Shown here: piece after piece, positions 15,433 through 24,407 of the stretch | Numbering within the stretch: the stretch's first letter is position 1 | Layout of the letters: the number at the start of each line of letters is the position of its first letter | NCBI RefSeq assembly: GCF_022815725.1 | Contig: NZ_JALGRF010000008.1 | Span: 186,001 to 250,000 of the forward strand | From: Streptomyces sp. APSN-46.1 | Lineage (GTDB): Bacteria; Actinomycetota; Actinomycetes; Streptomycetales; Streptomycetaceae | Direction of reading: 5' to 3' | Length of the DNA: 64,000 bases | Notes under the pieces: generated by a model | Seen by the model: the letters and a program-made list of their open reading frames with translations, nothing else | What the model was told of the DNA's origin: nothing | Databases searched by the model: none | Program-made: the position numbers and the translations under genes

Positions 15433-17367
15433 ATGTCCGCAACACAGCCCAAGGTGACCGAGCGCGAGGCACGGCAGGTCGCGGAAGCGGCCCGGGAACA
15501 GGACTGGCGCAAGCCCAGCTTCGCCAAGGAACTCTTCCTCGGGCACTTCCGGCTCGACCTGATCCACCCTCACCCGATGCCCGCCGACGAGGACGTCCGG
15601 CGCGGCGAGGCCTTCCTGGCCCGGCTCCGGGAGTTCTGCGAGACCTCGATCGACGGCGCCCGCATCGAGCGCGAGGCGAAGATCCCCGACGAGACCGTGC
15701 GCGGGCTGAAAGAGCTCGGCGCCCTCGGCATGAAGATCGACCCCAAGTACGGGGGCCTCGGCCTCACCCAGGTCTACTACAACAAGGCGCTCGCCCTCGT
15801 CGGCTCGGTCAGCCCCGCCATCGGCGCCCTGCTCTCCGCCCACCAGTCGATCGGCGTCCCCCAGCCGCTGAAGATGTTCGGCACGCAGGAGCAGAAGGAC
15901 GCCTACCTGCCGCGCTGCGCGACCACCGCCATCAGCGCCTTCCTCCTCACCGAGCCCGACGTCGGCTCCGACCCGGCTCGGCTGGCCACCACGGCCGTCC
16001 CCGACGGCGAGGACGCGTACCTCCTCGACGGCGTGAAGCTCTGGACCACCAACGGGGTCGTCGCCGACCTGCTGGTCGTGATGGCCCGGGTGCCCAAGAG
16101 TGAGAACCACCGCGGCGGGATCACCGCCTTCGTCGTCGAGGCCGACTCCCCCGGCATCACGGTCGAACACCGCAACGCCTTCATGGGCCTGCGCGGACTG
16201 GAGAACGGCGTCACCCGCTTCCACCGGGTACGGGTCCCCGCCAACCAGCGCATCGGCGCCGAGGGCTCCGGGCTCAAGATCGCCCTGACCACCCTCAACA
16301 CCGGCCGGCTGTCGCTGCCCGCCATGTGCGTCGGCGCCGGGAAATGGTGCCTGAAGATCGCCCGCGAGTGGTCCGCCGTACGCGAGCAGTGGGGCCGCCC
16401 GGTCGCCCGGCACGAGGCCGTCGGCGCCAAGATCTCCTTCATCGCCGCCACCACCTTCGCCCTCGAAGCGGTCGTGGACCTCGCCTCCCAGATGGCCGAC
16501 GAGGACCGCAACGACATCCGCATCGAGGCCGCCCTCGCCAAGCTCTACGGATCCGAGATGGCCTGCCTGATGGCCGACGAGCTGGTCCAGATCCGCGGCG
16601 GACGCGGCTTCGAGACCGCCGAGTCGCTCGCCGCCCGCGGCGAGCGCGCGGTCCCCGCCGAACAGATGCTCCGCGACCTGCGCATCAACCGGATCTTCGA
16701 GGGCTCGACCGAGATCATGCACCTGCTGATCGCCCGCGAGGCCGTCGACGCCCACCTGTCCGTGGCCGGAGACCTCATCGACCCCGACAAGGACCTCGGC
16801 GACAAGGCCAAGGCGGGCGCCCGCGCCGCCGGGTTCTACGCCCGCTGGCTGCCCAAACTGGCCACCGGCCCCGGCCAGGTGCCCGGGACGTACCGCGCCT
16901 TCCACCCCGGCGGCCACCCCGACCTCGCCACCCACCTGCGCTACGTCGAGCGCAGCGCCCGCAAACTCGCCCGGTCCACCTTCTACGCGATGTCCCGCTG
17001 GCAGGGCCGCATGGAGACCAAGCAGGGCTTCCTCGGCCGGATCGTCGACATCGGCGCCGAGCTCTTCGCGATGAGCGCGGCCTGCGTCCGCGCCGAGCAC
17101 CTGCGCGCCTCCGGGGACCACGGCCGCGAGGCGTACCAGCTGGCCGACGCCTTCTGCCGGCAGTCCCGGATCCGCGTCGAGGAGCTCTTCGGCCGGCTCT
17201 GGTCCAACACGGACGACCTGGACGGCAAGGTCGTCGCGGGCGTCCTCGGCGGGACCTACACCTGGCTGGAGGAGGGCATCCTCGACCCCTCGGGCGACGG
17301 ACCCTGGATCGCGGACGCCGCCCCTGGCCCCTCGACGCAGAAAAACGTGCACCGCCCACTACGCTGA
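15433..17367 (+). CDS. Acyl-CoA dehydrogenase family protein, long form
   Basis: FAD-dependent dehydrogenase of 644 residues, longer than the usual 380-400. The N-terminal two thirds carry the family core: FLLTEPDVGSDPARL at the substrate/FAD interface, LWTTNG, and a late RGGRGFETAESL plus RIFEGSTEIMHLLIA region. The extra ~150 C-terminal residues form a mostly helical extension, as in very-long-chain-type or actinobacterial fatty-acid enzymes. GAGGTGAG lies 8 bases before the ATG at 15433; an in-frame GTG at 15421 overlaps that site. It should introduce a double bond into an acyl-CoA. Substrate and electron acceptor are not evident. Confidence 0.9.
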   Translation: MSATQPKVTEREARQVAEAAREQDWRKPSFAKELFLGHFRLDLIHPHPMPADEDVRRGEAFLARLREFCETSIDGARIEREAKIPDETVRGLKELGALGMKIDPKYGGLGLTQVYYNKALALVGSVSPAIGALLSAHQSIGVPQPLKMFGTQEQKDAYLPRCATTAISAFLLTEPDVGSDPARLATTAVPDGEDAYLLDGVKLWTTNGVVADLLVVMARVPKSENHRGGITAFVVEADSPGITVEHRNAFMGLRGLENGVTRFHRVRVPANQRIGAEGSGLKIALTTLNTGRLSLPAMCVGAGKWCLKIAREWSAVREQWGRPVARHEAVGAKISFIAATTFALEAVVDLASQMADEDRNDIRIEAALAKLYGSEMACLMADELVQIRGGRGFETAESLAARGERAVPAEQMLRDLRINRIFEGSTEIMHLLIAREAVDAHLSVAGDLIDPDKDLGDKAKAGARAAGFYARWLPKLATGPGQVPGTYRAFHPGGHPDLATHLRYVERSARKLARSTFYAMSRWQGRMETKQGFLGRIVDIGAELFAMSAACVRAEHLRASGDHGREAYQLADAFCRQSRIRVEELFGRLWSNTDDLDGKVVAGVLGGTYTWLEEGILDPSGDGPWIADAAPGPSTQKNVHRPLR

Positions 17368-17445
17368 CCTGCGATCATCGCCGCGCCCCGGACAGGCGTC
17401 CGAGAATGACGAAGGGGCGATGCGCGAGGTGAACGGGGCACGGAC

Positions 17446-18804
17446 ATGACCACCGCGGCCGAGGAAGACCGACAGCACCGACGGATGGCCTGGTGCGTGG
17501 CACAGCTGCTGCGCCACGCACCGGACGCCGTCGTCCTCGACGTGATCGGACGCCTGGCGGCTCCCGCCCGCCGCTACCTCTGCCGCGACACCTACCTGCC
17601 GGCGCCCGTCGTGACCCTCCTGCTGCGCCACGGCACCGACGAGGACCGCCGCAACATCGCGCGCAATCCTCACGTGCTCGGACGCCCGCTGCCCGGCCTG
17701 CCCGGCCCCGCGCGCTACGCCGCCCGCCCCGGCCCCTCGCCGGAGCTGCTGGGCACCCTGCGCGCCGAGCTGGGCCGCACGCCGCCGACCAGGGGAGCCG
17801 GGCCGCCGATGACCACCGCGGAGCTCGTCTCGCTGCTGCGCCGGCACGGCAGCCGCCAGCCGCGGATCCCGCTCGACGTGCTCACCCTCCCGCACGAGCT
17901 GGACCCGGAGATCCTGCTGCGCGAGCACGCCCGCGCCCCGCTGCCGCCCGGTTCGGTCGAGGCCCTGCTGCTCGTGGCCGGGCTGGACCGATCGGTCTGC
18001 CTCGCCCTGCTCGACACGCGCGCGCAGCACTCGTACGGGCCCCACTGGCACCGCCCCGCGGTCCGGGCGGTGCGGACCGGGACCCTCACGTTCGAGGAAC
18101 TCGCGGCGGCCGTCGCACCGGCGCACCGGACCCTGCTGCTCGGACAGGCGCACGCCACCGGGACGTTCGGCTGGAACCTCGCCGAATGGGCCGGCATGCG
18201 CTCCGCCCTGACCCGGCTGCTGCGCCCCGAGCTCGGCGACGACCCCCGGCTGTGGGCCGAACTCCTCCGGCACGCCCCCGGGTTCCCCGGGACCCTGCCG
18301 GAGCTGGCCGCCCGGGTGGCCCTCGGGAACGTGCCGCGGGTCCCCGACCCCGCCCCGGCCCCGGTACCGGGCCTCGCGCGGGCCGTCGAGGCCCTCACCC
18401 CCGGCTCCCCGTGGACCGGCGGCGGCGTGCACCGCGAACTGGCCCTGGCGAGCCTGGCCGTGCCCAACGCCATGGGGGACCTCCGCGAGGACATCCGGTG
18501 GGTACGGGCCTGCCTCGACGGCGGCCTGCTCACCGGCGCCGACGTCCTGCGGCACAAGGCCCCCGCCGCCTGGGCGCTGGACGAGGACCACTGGCTCGGC
18601 GACATCGACCACCCCGACCGGCACGACCGGCCCGTGGCCGTGCTCTCCGCCCGCGCCGAGGCGGACCGGCTGTTCGACGCCGCTCTCGGCACGGACCCGG
18701 ACGCCTGGTGGCGCACCGCCCGCGCGCTCCCCGACTTCGCGGGGACCGTCCCCGAACTCCTCGCCGCCATCGTTCATGGGGACTCCGTGTCCAGCCCGTC
18801 CTGA
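17446..18804 (+). CDS. Hypothetical helical-repeat-like protein
   Basis: A 452-residue soluble protein, Leu/Ala/Arg-rich, without signal peptide or membrane span. Segments such as PAPVVTLLLRHGTDEDRRNIARNP recall variant leucine-rich or HEAT-like helical repeats of actinobacterial proteins, but periodicity is not regular enough to name a family. It ends 21 bases before the dxr start, so the two may share a transcript. Function not recognised. Confidence 0.7.
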   Translation: MTTAAEEDRQHRRMAWCVAQLLRHAPDAVVLDVIGRLAAPARRYLCRDTYLPAPVVTLLLRHGTDEDRRNIARNPHVLGRPLPGLPGPARYAARPGPSPELLGTLRAELGRTPPTRGAGPPMTTAELVSLLRRHGSRQPRIPLDVLTLPHELDPEILLREHARAPLPPGSVEALLLVAGLDRSVCLALLDTRAQHSYGPHWHRPAVRAVRTGTLTFEELAAAVAPAHRTLLLGQAHATGTFGWNLAEWAGMRSALTRLLRPELGDDPRLWAELLRHAPGFPGTLPELAARVALGNVPRVPDPAPAPVPGLARAVEALTPGSPWTGGGVHRELALASLAVPNAMGDLREDIRWVRACLDGGLLTGADVLRHKAPAAWALDEDHWLGDIDHPDRHDRPVAVLSARAEADRLFDAALGTDPDAWWRTARALPDFAGTVPELLAAIVHGDSVSSPS

Positions 18805-18825
18805 CTTCCGGCAACAATGGGGGGC

Positions 18826-20079
18826 ATGAGCGACCGCCCAGCCCCCCTCGCCGATCCGCACCTCCGCTTCGACCCCGCGGCCGGCCGGCGGGACATCGTC
18901 ATCCTCGGATCCACCGGGTCCATCGGGACCCAGGCCATCGACCTCGCCCTGCGCAACCCGGACCGGTTCCGGGTCACCGCGCTGTCCGCCGCCGGCGGGC
19001 GCGTCGGGCTGCTGGCCGAGCAGGCCCGACTGCTGCGCGTGAAGACGGTGGCCGTCGCCCGCGAGGACGTCGTACCGGCCCTGAAGGAGGCTCTGAACGC
19101 CCAGTACGGCGCCTCCGAGCCGCTGCCCGAGATCCTGGCCGGTCCCGAGGCGGCGACGGAGCTCGCCGCCTCCGAGTGCCACACCGTCCTCAACGGCATC
19201 ACCGGTTCCATCGGCCTCGCGCCCACCCTCGCCGCGCTGCGGGCCGGCCGGACCCTGGCCCTGGCCAACAAGGAGTCGCTGATCGTCGGAGGCCCGCTGG
19301 TCAAGGCCCTCGCGAAGCCCGGCCAGATCATCCCGGTCGACTCGGAGCACGCGGCCCTCTTCCAGGCGCTCGCCGCCGGCACCCGGGCCGACGTGCGCAA
19401 GCTCGTGGTCACCGCCTCCGGCGGGCCCTTCCGCGGCCGCACCCGCGCCGAGCTGGCCGGCGTCACCGTCAAGGACGCGCTCGCGCACCCGACCTGGGCC
19501 ATGGGCCCGGTGATCACCGTCAACTCGGCGACCCTGGTCAACAAGGGCCTGGAGGTCATCGAGGCGCACCTGCTCTACGACATCCCCTTCGAGCAGATCG
19601 AGGTCGTCGTCCACCCGCAGTCCTACGTGCACTCGATGGTGGAGTTCACGGACGGCTCGACGCTCGCCCAGGCCACCCCGCCGGACATGCGGGGCCCCAT
19701 CGCGATCGGCCTCGGCTGGCCCGAGCGGATCCCGGACGCGGCCCCCGCGTTCGACTGGACCAAGGCGTCGACCTGGGAGTTCTTCCCGCTGGACACCGAA
19801 GCCTTCCCCTCGGTCGGCCTGGCCCGGCACGTGGGCACCCTGGGCGGTACAGTCCCCGCCGTGTTCAATGCGGCGAACGAGGAGTGCGTGGAGGCGTTCC
19901 TCGCCGGTCGGCTGCCGTTCACAGCAATCATGGATACGGTCTCTGCCGTGGTCGATGAGCACGGGACGCCGGACGCGGGAACTTCCCTCACTGTCGCGGA
20001 CGTCCTCGAAGCGGAGACCTGGGCCAGGGCCCGGGCACAGGAGATGGCGGCCCGGGCCGCTGTGGAGGCGGGCGCATGA
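18826..20079 (+). CDS. dxr: 1-deoxy-D-xylulose 5-phosphate reductoisomerase
   Basis: NADPH-dependent enzyme of 417 residues making 2-C-methyl-D-erythritol 4-phosphate, the committed step of the MEP isoprenoid pathway. The NADPH-binding GSTGSIGTQ, the ALANKESLIVGG strand, the metal and substrate motif PVDSEHAALFQ and the GLEVIEAHLL/HPQSYVHSMVEF region are all intact. ATG at 18826 gives the N-terminus typical of Streptomyces homologues; an in-frame ATG at 18817 is also possible and neither has a good ribosome-binding site. The stop overlaps the start of the next gene (ATGA), so dxr and the protease are translationally coupled. Confidence 0.95.
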   Translation: MSDRPAPLADPHLRFDPAAGRRDIVILGSTGSIGTQAIDLALRNPDRFRVTALSAAGGRVGLLAEQARLLRVKTVAVAREDVVPALKEALNAQYGASEPLPEILAGPEAATELAASECHTVLNGITGSIGLAPTLAALRAGRTLALANKESLIVGGPLVKALAKPGQIIPVDSEHAALFQALAAGTRADVRKLVVTASGGPFRGRTRAELAGVTVKDALAHPTWAMGPVITVNSATLVNKGLEVIEAHLLYDIPFEQIEVVVHPQSYVHSMVEFTDGSTLAQATPPDMRGPIAIGLGWPERIPDAAPAFDWTKASTWEFFPLDTEAFPSVGLARHVGTLGGTVPAVFNAANEECVEAFLAGRLPFTAIMDTVSAVVDEHGTPDAGTSLTVADVLEAETWARARAQEMAARAAVEAGA

Positions 20080-21377
20080 CCTTGGTGCTGAATGTGATCG
20101 GCGTGCTGGTCTTCATGGTCGGCCTGCTGATCTCCATCGCCTGGCACGAGCTGGGCCACCTCTCGACGGCCAAGCTCTTCGGCATCCGCGTGCCCCAGTA
20201 CATGGTGGGCTTCGGCCGCACCGTCTGGTCGCGGAAGAAGGGCGAGACCGAGTACGGGATCAAGGCCATCCCGATGGGCGGCTACATCCGCATGATCGGG
20301 ATGTTCCCGCCGGGCGAGGACGGCAAGGTCACGGCCCGCTCGACCTCGCCGTTCCGCTCCATGATCGAGGACGCGCGCTCGGCGGCGTACGAGGAACTGC
20401 GGCCCGGCGACGAGACGCGGCTCTTCTACACGCGCAAGCCGTGGAAGCGCGTGATCGTGATGTTCGCCGGCCCCTTCATGAACCTCGTGCTGGCGATGGC
20501 GATCTTCTTCGGGGTCTGGATGACCTTCGGCGTCTCCCAGACCTCCACCGCGGTCGGAACCGTCGTCCCCTGCGTCATCAAGCAGGGGGAGAAGCGGGAC
20601 GCCTGCAAGGACGGCGACCCGGTGGCCCCCGCCAAGGCAGCGGGCCTGCGGGTGGACGACCGGATCATCGCCTTCAACGGCCGCAAGGTGGACGACTGGT
20701 CCACCCTCCAGAAGAGCATCCGCGAGACCGTCGGCCCCGCCACCCTCACCGTCGTCCGGGACGGCAGCGAGAAGACGCTGCCGGTGACCCTGATCCCCAA
20801 CGAGGTCGCCAAGACGGACGGCCGCGGCGGCTACGTCAAGGGCCAGTACGTCACGGCGGGCTGGATCGGCTTCACCCCGAAGGGCGAGATCGCCGCACTC
20901 ACCTTCGGCCAGTCCGTGGACCGCGTGGGCCAGATCGTCGAGGACAGCGTGCAGGGGCTCGTCAACCTCCCGAGCAAGGTGCCCGCGCTGTGGAACGCGG
21001 CCTTCAACGGCGCGGAGCGCGAGCCGGACTCCCCGATGGGCATCGTCGGCGCGGCCCGGATCAACGGCGAGATCGCGACCCTCGACATCCCCGGCGAGGA
21101 GCGGATGTCGATCATGCTGAACGTCCTGGGCATGTTCAACCTCTCCCTGTTCCTGTTCAACATGCTGCCGCTGCTGCCGCTGGACGGCGGGCACATCGCC
21201 GGCGCCCTGTGGGAGTCCCTCCGGCGCAACGTGGCGCGGATCTTCCGGCGCGCCGACCCGGGCCCGTTCGACGTGGCGAAGCTGATGCCCGCCGCGTACG
21301 TGGTGGCCGGCGTGTTCGTCTGCTTCACGCTGCTGGTGCTCGTGGCGGACGTGGTCAACCCGATCAAGATCACCTAG
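20076..21377 (+). CDS. rseP: Site-2-type intramembrane zinc metalloprotease (RseP family)
   Basis: A 433-residue multi-pass membrane protease. The zinc motif HELGH (residues 24-28) sits in the first membrane segment, a PDZ domain follows in the middle (AAGLRVDDRIIAFNGRKVDDW), and the third zinc ligand lies in NMLPLLPLDGGH near the C-terminus. Family members cut membrane-bound anti-sigma factors or signal peptides within the bilayer; the substrate here is unknown. The 4-base overlap with dxr and the presence of ispG downstream repeat the widespread actinobacterial dxr-rseP-ispG order. A perfect hairpin terminator follows. Confidence 0.95.
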   Translation: MTLVLNVIGVLVFMVGLLISIAWHELGHLSTAKLFGIRVPQYMVGFGRTVWSRKKGETEYGIKAIPMGGYIRMIGMFPPGEDGKVTARSTSPFRSMIEDARSAAYEELRPGDETRLFYTRKPWKRVIVMFAGPFMNLVLAMAIFFGVWMTFGVSQTSTAVGTVVPCVIKQGEKRDACKDGDPVAPAKAAGLRVDDRIIAFNGRKVDDWSTLQKSIRETVGPATLTVVRDGSEKTLPVTLIPNEVAKTDGRGGYVKGQYVTAGWIGFTPKGEIAALTFGQSVDRVGQIVEDSVQGLVNLPSKVPALWNAAFNGAEREPDSPMGIVGAARINGEIATLDIPGEERMSIMLNVLGMFNLSLFLFNMLPLLPLDGGHIAGALWESLRRNVARIFRRADPGPFDVAKLMPAAYVVAGVFVCFTLLVLVADVVNPIKIT

Positions 21378-21395
21378 GGCTTACGCCACCGATAC

Positions 21396-21426
21396 GGGAG
21401 CCGGGCACGCATCGTGCCCGGCTCCC
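21396..21426 (+). terminator. Hairpin terminator after rseP
   Basis: GGGAGCCGGGCACG and CGTGCCCGGCTCCC form a perfect 14-bp stem with a 3-base CAT loop, 18 bases after the rseP stop. There is no U-run, as is common in Streptomyces. It implies that ispG has its own promoter. Confidence 0.75.
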
Positions 21427-21543
21427 TACGTTCGGGTGGCCCACCCCCTCGGATGCGAGGAGCGCGCGGGGATTGGCGTAATCTCGAAGCCTGGAGCCCG
21501 CCGATCTCGGGACCTTGATCCACACCTTGGGGTTGCACAGCAG

Positions 21544-22701
21544 ATGACTGCCATCTCTCTCGGAATGCCGGCCGTGCCGACGAAGCTTGCCGACCGCAGG
21601 GTCAGCCGCAAGATCCAGGTCGGTTCCGTGGCCGTCGGCGGCGACGCACCCATCTCGGTGCAGTCGATGACCACCACCCGTACCTCCGACGTCGGCGCCA
21701 CGCTCCAGCAGATCGCCGAGCTCACCGCCTCCGGCTGCAACATCGTCCGCGTGGCCTGCCCGACCCAGGACGACGCCGACGCCCTCGCCGTCATCGCGAA
21801 GAAGTCGCAGATCCCGGTCATCGCCGACATCCACTTCCAGCCCAAGTACGTCTTCGCCGCGATCGACGCCGGCTGCGCCGCCGTCCGCGTGAACCCGGGC
21901 AACATCAAGCAGTTCGACGACAAGGTCAAGGAGATCGCGCGCGCCGCCAAGGACGCGGGCACCCCGATCCGGATCGGCGTCAACGCGGGCTCGCTCGACG
22001 CCCGGCTGCTGAAGAAGTACGGCAAGGCCACCCCCGAGGCGCTGGTCGAGTCCGCGCTGTGGGAGGCCTCCCTCTTCGAGGAGCACGGCTTCAGCGACAT
22101 CAAGATCTCGGTCAAGCACAACGACCCGGTCGTCATGGTCAACGCCTACCGCCAGCTCGCCGCCGCCTGCGACTACCCGCTGCACCTCGGCGTCACCGAG
22201 GCCGGCCCCGCCTTCCAGGGGACCATCAAGTCCGCCGTCGCCTTCGGCGCGCTGCTCTCCGAGGGCATCGGCGACACCATCCGCGTCTCCCTCTCCGCCC
22301 CGCCGGTCGAGGAGATCAAGGTCGGCATCCAGATCCTGGAGTCCCTGAACCTCAAGCCGCGCCGCCTGGAGATCGTCTCCTGCCCGTCCTGCGGCCGCGC
22401 CCAGGTGGACGTGTACAAGCTGGCCGAGGAGGTCACGGCGGGCCTGGAGGGCATGGAGGTCCCGCTGCGCGTCGCGGTCATGGGCTGCGTCGTCAACGGC
22501 CCGGGCGAGGCCCGCGAGGCCGACCTCGGCGTCGCCTCCGGCAACGGCAAGGGCCAGATCTTCGTGAAGGGCGAGGTCATCAAGACCGTCCCCGAGTCCA
22601 AGATCGTGGAGACCCTCATCGAAGAGGCGATGAAGATCGCCGAGCAGATGGAGAAGGACGGCGTCATGTCCGGCGAGCCCACCGTGGCCATCGGCGTCTG
22701 A
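21544..22701 (+). CDS. ispG: 4-hydroxy-3-methylbut-2-en-1-yl diphosphate synthase
   Basis: Iron-sulfur enzyme of 385 residues for the penultimate step of the MEP pathway (MEcPP to HMBPP). The N-terminal barrel contains ISVQSMTTT, VRVACPTQDDA and VRVNPGN; the C-terminal half supplies the cluster cysteines in SCPSCGRAQVD and GCVVNGPGEA, followed by ADLGVASG. The ATG at 21544 begins the conserved sequence; an in-frame ATG at 21436 lies right behind the upstream terminator and has no support. With dxr 1.5 kb upstream, two steps of one pathway are clustered around the protease gene. Confidence 0.95.
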   Translation: MTAISLGMPAVPTKLADRRVSRKIQVGSVAVGGDAPISVQSMTTTRTSDVGATLQQIAELTASGCNIVRVACPTQDDADALAVIAKKSQIPVIADIHFQPKYVFAAIDAGCAAVRVNPGNIKQFDDKVKEIARAAKDAGTPIRIGVNAGSLDARLLKKYGKATPEALVESALWEASLFEEHGFSDIKISVKHNDPVVMVNAYRQLAAACDYPLHLGVTEAGPAFQGTIKSAVAFGALLSEGIGDTIRVSLSAPPVEEIKVGIQILESLNLKPRRLEIVSCPSCGRAQVDVYKLAEEVTAGLEGMEVPLRVAVMGCVVNGPGEAREADLGVASGNGKGQIFVKGEVIKTVPESKIVETLIEEAMKIAEQMEKDGVMSGEPTVAIGV

Positions 22702-22739
22702 GTTTCCGGGCCGCCCGGCCATGCCGGCCCAGGTCCCCC

Positions 22740-22785
22740 GCCCCGGCCCCGTTCCCGCAGCTCGCGGGCGGGGCCGGGGCTTTTT
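22740..22785 (+). terminator. Intrinsic terminator after ispG
   Basis: GCCCCGGCCCC (22740-22750) pairs with GGGGCCGGGGC (22770-22780), an inner CCCGC/GCGGG pair extends the stem, and TTTTT follows directly. One of the few terminators in the window with a proper T-run. Confidence 0.9.
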
Positions 22786-22865
22786 CGTGACCTGCGGGAC
22801 ACGGCATCCGCGAGCCGCGCCGGGTACAGTGCGGAGATCAGCAGACTTGCACGGTGAGGCCCCCA

Positions 22866-23711
22866 GTGTTGACGCAGACCACCACCCGGGTCCTTGAGCC
22901 CAGTGATCTCGACGCCGCGCTCGACATCCTCGGACGCGAGCCGGTCGAGAACGCCTTCGTCACCTCCCGGGTCCAGGTCGCCGGGCTCGACCCGTGGCGC
23001 CTGGGCGGCGAGATGTGGGGCTGGTACGCCGACGGCGAGCTGCGCTCCCTCTGCTACGCGGGCGCCAACCTCGTCCCCGTGTGCGCCGGCCCCGACGCCG
23101 TACGCGCCTTCGCCGACCGGGCCCGCCGCACCGGCCGCCGCTGCTCCTCCATCGTCGGCCCCTCCCCGGCCACCCGGCTGCTCTGGCAGCTCCTGGAGCC
23201 CAGCTGGGGCCCCGCCCGCGACATCCGCTCGCACCAGCCGCTGATGGTCATGGAGGAGCCGTCCGCCACCGTGCGGGCCGATCCGCTGGTCCGCCGGATC
23301 CGCAAGGACGAGATGGACCTGATCATGCCCGCCTGCGTGGCCATGTTCACCGAGGAGGTCGGCATCTCGCCGCTGGCCGGCGACGGCGGGCTGCTCTATC
23401 AGGCCCGGGTCGCCGAACTCGTCGGCACCGGCCGCTCCTTCGCCCGGGTCGAGGACGGCAAGGTCGTCTTCAAGGCCGAGATCGGCGCCACGACCCCACG
23501 CGCCTGCCAGATCCAGGGCGTGTGGGTGGCCCCCGAGTTCCGCGGCCGCGGCCACTCGGAGACCGGCATGGCCGCCGTCGTGGAGTACGCGCTGCGCGAT
23601 GTGGCGCCGGTGGTCAGCCTCTACGTCAACGACTACAACACCGCCGCGCTGGCGTCGTACCGCCGGGTGGGCTTCCGCGAGGTGGGCGAGTTCATGAGCG
23701 TGCTGTTCTGA
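22866..23711 (+). CDS. GNAT acetyltransferase with N-terminal DUF4081-like domain
   Basis: A 281-residue protein. The N-terminal half (EPVENAFVTSRVQVAGLDPWRLGG and a following beta-rich part) matches the DUF4081-type domain found fused to acetyltransferases in actinobacteria. The C-terminal half is a GNAT fold with acetyl-CoA-binding GVWVAPEFRGRGHSETGM and the closing VNDYNTAALASYRRVGF. GTG at 22866 is chosen because GGTGAGG lies 6 bases upstream; an in-frame GTG at 22854 overlaps that site. A TACAGT -10-like box lies at 22824-22829. Substrate unknown. Confidence 0.85.
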   Translation: MLTQTTTRVLEPSDLDAALDILGREPVENAFVTSRVQVAGLDPWRLGGEMWGWYADGELRSLCYAGANLVPVCAGPDAVRAFADRARRTGRRCSSIVGPSPATRLLWQLLEPSWGPARDIRSHQPLMVMEEPSATVRADPLVRRIRKDEMDLIMPACVAMFTEEVGISPLAGDGGLLYQARVAELVGTGRSFARVEDGKVVFKAEIGATTPRACQIQGVWVAPEFRGRGHSETGMAAVVEYALRDVAPVVSLYVNDYNTAALASYRRVGFREVGEFMSVLF

Positions 23712-23782
23712 CGGCCGCACCGGGCGGCTTGTTCTCCCGGTACGGAACCCCGCCGCCGTACCCGCCCGACGGGGTCGCGAAG

Positions 23783-23788
23783 TAAGGT
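23783..23788 (+). promoter_or_regulatory. -10 element for a leaderless acetyltransferase transcript
   Basis: TAAGGT fits TANNNT and is followed by exactly 6 bases before the ATG at 23795, the same geometry as hemC and proS in this window. AAGG within it might act as a weak ribosome-binding site if a longer transcript exists. Confidence 0.4.
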
Positions 23789-23794
23789 CGCCGC

Positions 23795-24364
23795 ATGCTG
23801 CCTACGCCCGAGGTCGAACCCGACCGGCCCGCCGGACTCCGCATCGGCCCGCTCGACCTCGCCGCACGCGTGGACGAGGCCCTGCGCGTGCAGGCCGTGG
23901 CCTTCGGGCTGAGCGAGGAGGAGGTCGGCATCCGGCGCTACATCGTGCAGCGCCACATGACCCTGCGCGGAGCCCGCGCGCTCGGCGCGTTCACCGAGGA
24001 CGGCGCGCTCGCCGGGTTCGTCTACGGGATGCCGAACGACCGCACGCACTGGTGGTCCACGATCGTCGAGCCCTACCTGCGGGCCGCCGGCCACGAGGAC
24101 TGGCTCGACGGCTCCTTCGTGATCACCGAACTGCACGTCCACCCCGGCTTCCAGGGCCACGGCGTCGGCCGCACGCTCCTCACCCGGATCACCGACAGCG
24201 CCGCCGAGCCGCGCTCGATCCTGTCCGCCATCGACACCGAGAGCCCGGCGCGCGGGCTCTACCGGGCGCTCGGCTACCGGGACCTCGCCCGCCGCGTCCA
24301 CTTCCCGAGCGCGAGCCTTCCGTACGCCGTGATGGGCGCCGAGCTGCCGCTGCCGAGGCCCTGA
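23795..24364 (+). CDS. GNAT-family acetyltransferase
   Basis: A 189-residue single-domain acetyltransferase. The acetyl-CoA pyrophosphate loop is seen in VHPGFQGHGVGRTLL, preceded by the strand ITELHV and followed by DTESPARGLYRALGY. The N-terminal part (EALRVQAVAFGL) is typical of Streptomyces GNATs of unknown substrate. It lies 83 bases after another GNAT gene but in a different subfamily, so this is not a recent duplication. A -10-like box 6 bases before the ATG suggests an independent, leaderless transcript. Confidence 0.85.
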   Translation: MLPTPEVEPDRPAGLRIGPLDLAARVDEALRVQAVAFGLSEEEVGIRRYIVQRHMTLRGARALGAFTEDGALAGFVYGMPNDRTHWWSTIVEPYLRAAGHEDWLDGSFVITELHVHPGFQGHGVGRTLLTRITDSAAEPRSILSAIDTESPARGLYRALGYRDLARRVHFPSASLPYAVMGAELPLPRP

Positions 24365-24384
24365 ATTCCGTTTCCGGGGCCGCC

Positions 24385-24403
24385 GGAGGTCCCGGTAACC
24401 TCC
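24385..24403 (+). promoter_or_regulatory. Start region of proS: hairpin and leaderless-type -10 box
   Basis: GGAGGT (24385-24390) and ACCTCC (24398-24403) are exact complements separated by CCCGGTA. TAACCT (24396-24401) fits a -10 box and leaves 6 bases to the ATG at 24408. The only Shine-Dalgarno-like sequence is 17 bases from the ATG, too far for normal use, and would be locked in the hairpin. A leaderless start is the simpler reading. Confidence 0.45.
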
Positions 24404-24407
24404 CGAT